Program-made: the position numbers and the translations under genes
Shown: positions 58,549 through 64,000 of the stretch, one piece after another
How the letters are laid out: every line of letters starts with the position of its first letter
Position numbering within the stretch: the first letter of the stretch is position 1
Assembly: GCA_937919435.1 (NCBI GenBank)
Contig: CALFRR010000248.1
Span: 1 to 64,000, forward strand
DNA length: 64,000 bases
Reading direction: 5' to 3'
Origin: an uncultured Alphaproteobacteria bacterium
Lineage (GTDB): Bacteria > Pseudomonadota > Alphaproteobacteria > Rhizobiales > Ancalomicrobiaceae
The notes under the pieces: generated by a model
What the model was told of the DNA's origin: nothing
The model's input: the letters and a program-made list of their open reading frames with translations, nothing else
Databases searched by the model: none

Positions 58549-59825
58549 GGCGTGGGGTTCCCCTCTCGTCCGGCGAGATCGACGATGGTGCGGATCAGGG
58601 CTTCGACGGCGAGCCCGATGTCCTCGGGCGTCGTCCATTCGCGCGGATTGTGACTGATGCCGGCGACCGAACGGACGAACAGCATGCCCGCGGGCATCAC
58701 CCGGGCCATCACCATGGCGTCGTGGCCGGCGCCGGACGGCAGGCGGCGGTCGTCGAGCCCGAGCGAGCCGAGCGCCCGCCCGAAGGCGTCCTGCAGACCG
58801 GTGTCCATCGGGCAGGTCGGGTCCGCCGACAGCGGCGTCACGGTGAGTTCGAGCCCCCGCCGGTCGGCGATCGCCCGGCATTCGGCGAAGATCAGGTCGA
58901 GCGCCTCGAGGCGCGGCGCATCGCGCCCGGCCCGAACGTCGAGACTCGCCTCGACCCGACCCGGCACGGTGTTGCCGGCCCCCGGCGACACCGCGACCCG
59001 GCCGACGGTGGCGACCAGCGCCTCGCGGCCGGCGAGGGCGATCCGTTCGATCGCCACCACCATCTCGGCGAGACCGGTGAGCGCGTCGCGGCGCAACGCC
59101 ATCGGCACGGTCCCGGCGTGGCCGGCGAGACCTGAGATGTTCAGGGTGAAGCGCGACTGCCCGGCGATCGAGGTGACGACGCCGAGCGGCACCCCCCAGT
59201 GCTCGAGCTGCGGGCCCTGTTCGATGTGGAGTTCCAGCCACCCGACGGCCCGGCTCGCGTCGATCCGGGCGCTCTCGATGTCGTTGGGGGCGGCGCCGAA
59301 ATCGTGCAGCGCCTCGTAGACGCGGATCCCCTCGCGGTCCTTCGCCTCCAGCCACTCCGGCCGGTAGAGGCCGGCCGCGGCGGCCGACGACGACAGGGCG
59401 ATCGGGAAGCGCACCCCCTCCTCGTCGCCGAAGGCGAGCACCTCCAGCGCGAAGGGCAGCTCCACCCCGCGCCGGTCGATCTCCTCGATCGCCACCAGCG
59501 CGGCGATCACCCCGAGACAGCCGTCGAAACGGCCGGCGTCGATCACCGAATCGACGTGACTGCCGAGATAGAGGGTGCGGCCCCGGTCGCTCGCGACATC
59601 GGCGGCACGGCGGCCGCGCAGGGTGGCGACCGCATCCCGACCGACGGCGAGGCCGCGTTCGCCCATCCAGCCGCCGATCAGATCGAGCGCCCGGTCGTGG
59701 GCCGGCGACAGATAGGTGCGGGTGATCCGTCCGGGCTCGTCGGTGATTCTCGCGAGATCGTCGAGCAGGGCGGCGGCACGTTCGCCGAGCGGCAGCGTGT
59801 CGGGATGGGCGGGAGACTGGGTCAC
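58545..59825 (-). CDS. Allantoate amidohydrolase (M20 hydantoinase/carbamoylase family)
   Basis: This 426-residue dinuclear-metal amidohydrolase has its metal ligands in YLGSHVDSV, DAGRFDGCLG, FGDEEGVRF and ISHNPREW, with HIEQGPQLE and SGAGHDAM as further family motifs. The M20C family includes allantoate amidohydrolase, ureidoglycolate amidohydrolase and N-carbamoyl-amino-acid hydrolases. The purine context, with uraD upstream and guaD downstream, makes allantoate the likely substrate (AllC role). The GTG start at 59825 overlaps the uraD stop and the gene's own stop overlaps the guaD start, both as GTGA. Confidence 0.9.
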   Translation of the reverse strand: MTQSPAHPDTLPLGERAAALLDDLARITDEPGRITRTYLSPAHDRALDLIGGWMGERGLAVGRDAVATLRGRRAADVASDRGRTLYLGSHVDSVIDAGRFDGCLGVIAALVAIEEIDRRGVELPFALEVLAFGDEEGVRFPIALSSSAAAAGLYRPEWLEAKDREGIRVYEALHDFGAAPNDIESARIDASRAVGWLELHIEQGPQLEHWGVPLGVVTSIAGQSRFTLNISGLAGHAGTVPMALRRDALTGLAEMVVAIERIALAGREALVATVGRVAVSPGAGNTVPGRVEASLDVRAGRDAPRLEALDLIFAECRAIADRRGLELTVTPLSADPTCPMDTGLQDAFGRALGSLGLDDRRLPSGAGHDAMVMARVMPAGMLFVRSVAGISHNPREWTTPEDIGLAVEALIRTIVDLAGREGNPTP

Positions 59826-60334
59826 GGCGTCACGCGGTCCTCGATGCGGAAACGGAAGATGCGGCGGATCTGGGCGATCGCCTCGGCCCGTTCGGTCACG
59901 GGATCGTTGGCGAGGCGCGCCTCGAAGGCGGCGAGGACGTCGTCCCTGGTCGCCCCCTTCACCGCCAGGACGAAGGGGAAGCCGAAGCGGGTGCGATAGC
60001 GGTCGTTGAGGTCGTGGAAGCGGATCCACTCGTCGTCGGAGAGCGCCGAGAGACCGGCGCCGGCCTGCTCCTTCTGCGAATCCGCGGCCATCGTCCCGGC
60101 CCGCGCGGCCCGGCCGGCGAGATCGGGATGGGCGCGGATCAGCGCCAGACGCTCGGCGTTCGACGCCTTGTCGACGGCCAGCCCGAAGGCCGCCACCATC
60201 ATCTCGCGGTCGGCGTAGGGACGGCCGTCGGCGGCGCTCGCGGCGACCCAGGGCGAGTGCTCGGCGACGTCGCCGAAACGGTCGACGAAGTCGTCCGGAG
60301 AGAGCGCATTGACCTCGGCGATGGTGAGCGGCAT
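59822..60334 (-). CDS. uraD: OHCU decarboxylase (UraD)
   Basis: This 170-residue enzyme decarboxylates 2-oxo-4-hydroxy-4-carboxy-5-ureidoimidazoline to S-allantoin. The family features are EHSPWVAASAADGRPY, IRAHPDLAGRAA, SQKEQAGAGLSALSDDEW and RFGFPFVLAVKG, with the catalytic His in the EHSPW segment. The separate HIU hydrolase that supplies its substrate is not in the window. The start is the ATG at 60334, seven bases after the puuD stop; a longer in-frame form would overlap puuD. Confidence 0.95.
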   Translation of the reverse strand: MPLTIAEVNALSPDDFVDRFGDVAEHSPWVAASAADGRPYADREMMVAAFGLAVDKASNAERLALIRAHPDLAGRAARAGTMAADSQKEQAGAGLSALSDDEWIRFHDLNDRYRTRFGFPFVLAVKGATRDDVLAAFEARLANDPVTERAEAIAQIRRIFRFRIEDRVTP

Positions 60335-60341
60335 GGCGTCC

Positions 60342-61523
60342 TCAGAGATGCTTCGAGATCCAGGCGCCGAGCGTCGCCCGTTCGGCATCGGTGATGCCGG
60401 TCTCGTTGCCGAGCGGCATCGCGTCGGTGTCGATCGCCTGTACCTTGATCAGAGGTGCGAAGCGGGCGATGTCGGCGGCGGTGCCCAGGGTCACACCTTT
60501 CGGCGGTTCGGTGAAGGCCTCGTGGGTGGGTTTCGCCGAATGACACATGATGCAGTGTTTCGTGGTGATCGCCACCACTTCGGCGTCGCTCACTCCACCG
60601 GAGAGGGTGGTACCGGCCTTCGGGGCGGTCATGACCAGGGCGGCGACCAGCCCGAGGGCGGCGAGGCCGGGCGCCCAGGCGATCGTCGCGAAGGAATCGC
60701 CGGCCTCGTGGCGGACCACGAAATGGCGGATCGGCCCGCCGATCACCAGGATCAGGGCGACGATCAGCCAGGACTGCGGGTGGTTGGTCAGAACCGGATA
60801 GTGGTTCGACACCATCATCAGGAGGACCGGCAGGGTCAGATAGGTGTTGTGGACCGAACGCTGGCGGGCGATCGCGCCATAGGCCGGATCGGGCGTCTCC
60901 CCGGCGATCAGCTGGGCGACGAGCCGGCGCTGGTTGGGGATGATCACCGCGAAGACGTTGGCCGCCATGATCGTGCCGACGAAGGCGCCGACGTGGATGA
61001 AGGCGCCGCGGCCGGAGAAGACGTGGGTGAAGCCGAAGGCGGCCCCGACGATCAGCGCGAACACCACCGCGGCGAGCGGCAGGGTGGTCCGGCCGAGGGC
61101 CGAGCGGCAGATCCGATCGTAGGCGAACCAGCCGAAGGCGAGGGCGGAGATCGAGATCGCCACCGCCTGCCAGGGAAGCAGCTCCATCACCTTCGGGTCG
61201 ATCAGATAGGCGCGGGCGTTGAGCCAGTACTGGACCGACAGTAGGACGAGGCCGGAGACGAAGGTCAGATAGGCTTCCCACCGGTACCACTGGAGCCGCT
61301 CGGGCAGTGTCGCCGGGGCCACCGTGTACTTGTCGACGTGATAGAAGCCGCCGCCGTGCACCAGCCAGGCGGTGCCGTGGACATCGGCTCCCGAGCCCGC
61401 CTCCTTCCGGAAGGAGACGTCGAGGGCGATGAAGAAGAACGACGTGCCGATCCAGCCGATGCCGACGATCAGATGGAACCAGCGCGTCAGAATGTTCACC
61501 CAGTCGGCGGCATAGGCGAGCAT
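60342..61523 (-). CDS. puuD: Membrane-bound urate hydroxylase with C-terminal cytochrome c (PuuD)
   Basis: This 393-residue enzyme oxidises urate to 5-hydroxyisourate without oxygen as direct acceptor. The N-terminal part has about eight membrane helices (WFHLIVGIGWIGTSFFFIALD in the first). The C-terminal 90 residues are a periplasmic cytochrome c with haem site CIMCH and a probable Met ligand in DAMPLGN. Electrons would pass to the respiratory chain. The ATG at 61523, with GGAG upstream, starts at the first membrane segment. The next gene downstream is uraD. Confidence 0.94.
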   Translation of the reverse strand: MLAYAADWVNILTRWFHLIVGIGWIGTSFFFIALDVSFRKEAGSGADVHGTAWLVHGGGFYHVDKYTVAPATLPERLQWYRWEAYLTFVSGLVLLSVQYWLNARAYLIDPKVMELLPWQAVAISISALAFGWFAYDRICRSALGRTTLPLAAVVFALIVGAAFGFTHVFSGRGAFIHVGAFVGTIMAANVFAVIIPNQRRLVAQLIAGETPDPAYGAIARQRSVHNTYLTLPVLLMMVSNHYPVLTNHPQSWLIVALILVIGGPIRHFVVRHEAGDSFATIAWAPGLAALGLVAALVMTAPKAGTTLSGGVSDAEVVAITTKHCIMCHSAKPTHEAFTEPPKGVTLGTAADIARFAPLIKVQAIDTDAMPLGNETGITDAERATLGAWISKHL

Positions 61524-61647
61524 CGCGGAGCACTCCACACGCGGCGGGCGGAGCCGATGGCCCCGCCCGCACTCGAAGAGGGTCCCGGCGCGGGCATCGC
61601 CGGGGGCGTCGGCCACCCGTAGCAACACCCGCGCCAGACGTGTCGGA

Positions 61648-62736
61648 TCACTGCGGCAGCTTGTCGTCGATGCCCTTGATGTACCAGTTCATCGACAGGA
61701 TGGCGCCGTCGTCGAGATCCTTGACGGTCGAACCGTCCTGCTTGGTGATCGTGCCGCCGAACGGCTTCAGCGTGCCGGCCTTGATCTTGGCGATGGTCTC
61801 TTCGGCCATCTTCTTGACGTCGTCCGGAACGTTCTTGATCTCCGGCAGATAGACGGCGCCCTTGGCGATGCCGTCCCAGGTGTCGGCCGACTTCCACTTG
61901 CCGGCCAGCTCGAGCTTGACCCGCTCGACGTAGTAGGTCGCCCAGTCGTCGACGATCGAGGTGATCTGGGTCTTCGGGGCGAAGCGGGCCATGTCGGAGG
62001 ACTGACCGAAGGCGAGGATGCCCTTCTCCTGGGCGACCTGCAGCGCGGCGGTCGAATCGGTGTGCTGGGTCAGGATGTCGGCGCCCTGGCCGATCAGCAC
62101 CTTCGCCGCATCGGCTTCCTTGCCCGGATCGTACCAGGAGTTCACCCAGACGATCTTGACCTTGACGTTCGGGTTGACCGACTGAGCGCCGAGCATGAAC
62201 GAGTTGATGCCGGAGACCACTTCCGGGATCGGGAAGGAGACGATGTAGCCGATGGTGTTCGACTTCGTCATCTTGCCGGCGATCTGACCGATGACGTAGC
62301 GGCCTTCGTAGAAGCGGGCGTTGTAGATGGCGACGTTGTCGGCCTTCTTGTAGCCGGTGGCGTGCTCGAAGTGGACCTTCGGGTACTTCTTGGCGACCTT
62401 GATGGTCGGATCCATGAAGCCGAACGAGGTGGTGAAGATCAGCTGGTTGCCTTCACGGGCGAGACGCTCGATGACGCGCTCGGCGTCCGGGCCTTCCGGC
62501 ACGTTCTCGACGAAGCTGGTCTGGACCTTGTCGCCGAGCGCCTTCTCGACCGCGATGCGGCCCTGGTCGTGCTGGTAGGAATAACCGAAGTCGCCGACCG
62601 GTCCGACGTAGACCCAGGCGGCCTTGAGCTTCTCGGCGGCGACGGCCGATCCGCCGAGACCGGTGGCCAGCACCACCGACCCGAGGAGGGCACTCCGCAT
62701 CGCCTCGCGGCGGGTGAGCGCAGACCTGAACGTCAT
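61648..62736 (-). CDS. BMP-family ABC transporter substrate-binding protein (purine/nucleoside uptake)
   Basis: This 362-residue periplasmic binding protein belongs to the BMP (basic membrane protein, PnrA-like) family. The export signal has a twin Arg (LTRREAMRSALLG) and ends GGSAVAAEK, so Tat export is possible. There is no lipobox. Family segments are VGPVGDFGYSYQHDQG, FTTSFGFMDP and WVNSWYDPGKEADAA. BMP proteins bind purine nucleosides or related compounds, and the adjacent urate pathway makes a purine ligand likely. AGGAGG lies just before the ATG at 62736. Confidence 0.9.
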   Translation of the reverse strand: MTFRSALTRREAMRSALLGSVVLATGLGGSAVAAEKLKAAWVYVGPVGDFGYSYQHDQGRIAVEKALGDKVQTSFVENVPEGPDAERVIERLAREGNQLIFTTSFGFMDPTIKVAKKYPKVHFEHATGYKKADNVAIYNARFYEGRYVIGQIAGKMTKSNTIGYIVSFPIPEVVSGINSFMLGAQSVNPNVKVKIVWVNSWYDPGKEADAAKVLIGQGADILTQHTDSTAALQVAQEKGILAFGQSSDMARFAPKTQITSIVDDWATYYVERVKLELAGKWKSADTWDGIAKGAVYLPEIKNVPDDVKKMAEETIAKIKAGTLKPFGGTITKQDGSTVKDLDDGAILSMNWYIKGIDDKLPQ

Positions 62737-62820
62737 GGGGACTTCCTCCTGACAAAACACGTGCGGTCGTTCGAAATCAGGGCTCCCGACCGACCGCTCC
62801 GGGTCGGGCACCCGAAACGA

Positions 62821-63753
62821 TCAACGATCGGGGACGAAGGACTGGCCGAGGCAGGCGGGGGTGTCGGCACGCGCCGCACCCCGCCGCTTGGAGATGACCA
62901 CCAGCGCCGCGATGGTGACGATGTAGGGGAGCGACGACAGGAGCTGGGCCGGCACGCCGACCCCCATGCCCTGGACGTAGAAGCCGAGGATGGTCACCGC
63001 CCCGAACAGATAGGCGCCGCCGATCAGCCGCCCGGGCAGCCACGACGAGAAGACGACCAGCGCCAGCGCGATCCAGCCGCGGCCGGCGGTCATGTTCTCG
63101 ATCCACTGCGGGGTGTAGGCGAGCGACAGATAGCCGCCGCCGAGCCCGGCCAGCGCCCCGCCGAACAGCACCGCCCCCCAGCGCACGCCGATCACCGAAT
63201 AGCCGAGCGCATGGGCGGAGGCGTGGTTGTCGCCGACCGCCCTGAGGATCAGGCCGAGCCGGGAATGGAAGATCATCCGGTAGACCAGGAAGGCGAGGAT
63301 CAGCGAGGCGTAGACCAGGATGTCCTGGCCGAACAGGATCGGCCCGACGAAGGGGATGTCGGAGAGCAGCGGCAGATGCAGCTTGTCGAGTCGCACCCCG
63401 GGCTGGCCGACGAAATGCTCGCCGACCAGACCGGAGAGGCCGAGACCGAGCAGGGTCAGGGCGAGGCCGGTGGCCACCTGATTGGCGACGAGGTTCAGGG
63501 TCAGGAAACCGAAGGGAACCGCCAGCGCCGCGCCGGCGAGCGCCGAGGCGAGAATGCCGAGGTAGGGCGAGCCGGTCACCAGCGCCACCGCGAAGCCGGC
63601 GACGGCGCCCAGCACCATCATCCCTTCGACGCCGAGGTTCAGCACGCCGGAGCGTTCGGTGACCAGTTCGCCGAGCGCGGCGAGCAGCAGCGGCGTCGAG
63701 GCGGTGACGATGGTGGCGAGCACCGCCTGGAGGGCGACGAGTTCGAGGTTCAT
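62821..63753 (-). CDS. ABC transporter permease (BMP-associated, NupQ-like)
   Basis: This 310-residue inner-membrane protein has about eight to nine hydrophobic helices and the BranP-type permease signature RSGVLNLGVEGMMVLGA near residues 34-50. It carries LRAVGDNHASAHALGYSV in the cytosolic coupling loop. It is one of two permeases of the BMP importer. The ATG at 63753 overlaps the stop of the other permease in an ATGA, and the binding protein gene follows 84 bases downstream. The ATP-binding subunit is presumably beyond the right edge. Confidence 0.92.
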   Translation of the reverse strand: MNLELVALQAVLATIVTASTPLLLAALGELVTERSGVLNLGVEGMMVLGAVAGFAVALVTGSPYLGILASALAGAALAVPFGFLTLNLVANQVATGLALTLLGLGLSGLVGEHFVGQPGVRLDKLHLPLLSDIPFVGPILFGQDILVYASLILAFLVYRMIFHSRLGLILRAVGDNHASAHALGYSVIGVRWGAVLFGGALAGLGGGYLSLAYTPQWIENMTAGRGWIALALVVFSSWLPGRLIGGAYLFGAVTILGFYVQGMGVGVPAQLLSSLPYIVTIAALVVISKRRGAARADTPACLGQSFVPDR

Positions 63754-64000
63754 CGGGCGACCTCCCCGCGAGGAAGGCCGGGCACGAAGCGGATCCGGTA
63801 GAGGATCAGCGTGTCACAGGCGAGAACCCAGAACAGCAGCACCCCCTGGAACACCCGCGCGGTCTTGTCGGAGATGCCGAGCGCCACCTGCGCCGCCTCG
63901 CCGCCGAGATAGCTGACCGCCAGCATCAGCGCCGCGACGATCACCCCGATCGGGTCGAGCCGGCCGAGGAAGGCGACGATGATCGCGGTGAAGCCGTAGC
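63750..64000 (-). CDS. ABC transporter permease (BMP-associated), 3' end only
   Basis: This is the last 82 residues of the first permease of the importer, cut by the window edge. It reads GYGFTAIIVAFLGRLDPIGV near the edge, a typical end segment for the NupP type. Two further hydrophobic helices follow (AALMLAVSYLGG and FQGVLLFWVLACDTLILYRIRF) and then a short basic tail. The stop overlaps the second permease's ATG. Confidence 0.85.
   Translation of the reverse strand, partial: YGFTAIIVAFLGRLDPIGVIVAALMLAVSYLGGEAAQVALGISDKTARVFQGVLLFWVLACDTLILYRIRFVPGLPRGEVAR

Overview
The window is about 70% GC. Its gene content points to an alphaproteobacterium of the order Hyphomicrobiales (Rhizobiales): hisS-hisZ-hisG order, a CIRCE-controlled groESL, a TipF-like degenerate EAL protein, DUF3035- and DUF1127-type proteins, and high-G+C codons ending in G or C. 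The order is an inference from gene content and protein resemblance, because there is no rRNA in the window. I see no tRNA or rRNA gene, CRISPR array, insertion sequence or prophage, so this is ordinary chromosomal backbone.

Layout. 1-2035: the 5' part of mutL, divergent from a HAD hydrolase. 2055-9234 (minus): a likely operon ileS-lspA-lipoprotein-two M16 peptidases. 9646-13325: an aldo/keto reductase, then ribF with a DMT transporter, and a MaoC hydratase. 13642-21240: chemotaxis and c-di-GMP functions (CheY, CheZ, a degenerate EAL protein, a hemerythrin-PAS-GGDEF cyclase), interrupted by a 53-aa membrane protein, a copper-chaperone-like protein and groESL. 21310-25274 (minus): hisS-hisZ-hisG. 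25572-28144: two coupled membrane glycosyltransferases. 28152-33268: a dienelactone-hydrolase-like pseudoenzyme, tag, a second cheZ, an L,D-transpeptidase, a DUF2189 protein and cytochrome c. 33669-36570: lutABC for L-lactate oxidation, with lutC frame-disrupted. 36786-46391: a transporter, LysR and DUF1127, gshA, rsmE, xseA, an SDR and a universal stress protein. 46667-56859: a Pat-like acyl-CoA ligase/acetyltransferase, an APH-kinase fusion, a ThDP enzyme, an M20 deacylase and a chemoreceptor. 57256-64000 (minus): a purine-salvage and urate-degradation operon fed by a BMP-type ABC importer that runs off the right edge.

How the genes work together. The clearest units are (i) purine uptake (BMP binding protein and two permeases) with urate oxidation (PuuD), OHCU decarboxylation (UraD), allantoate amidohydrolysis (AllC-like) and guanine deamination (GuaD); (ii) lactate oxidation by LutABC; (iii) motility control by CheY, two unlinked CheZ paralogues, a chemoreceptor and c-di-GMP proteins; (iv) protein folding by GroESL behind a CIRCE operator.

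The observations most worth following are the doubled CheY-docking-like motif at the tail of the first CheZ, a low-GC patch inside hisS, the frame break in lutC, and several family members lacking expected catalytic residues (the DLH-like, SDR, M20, EAL and second M16 proteins). I did not find a convincing wholly new multi-gene system.
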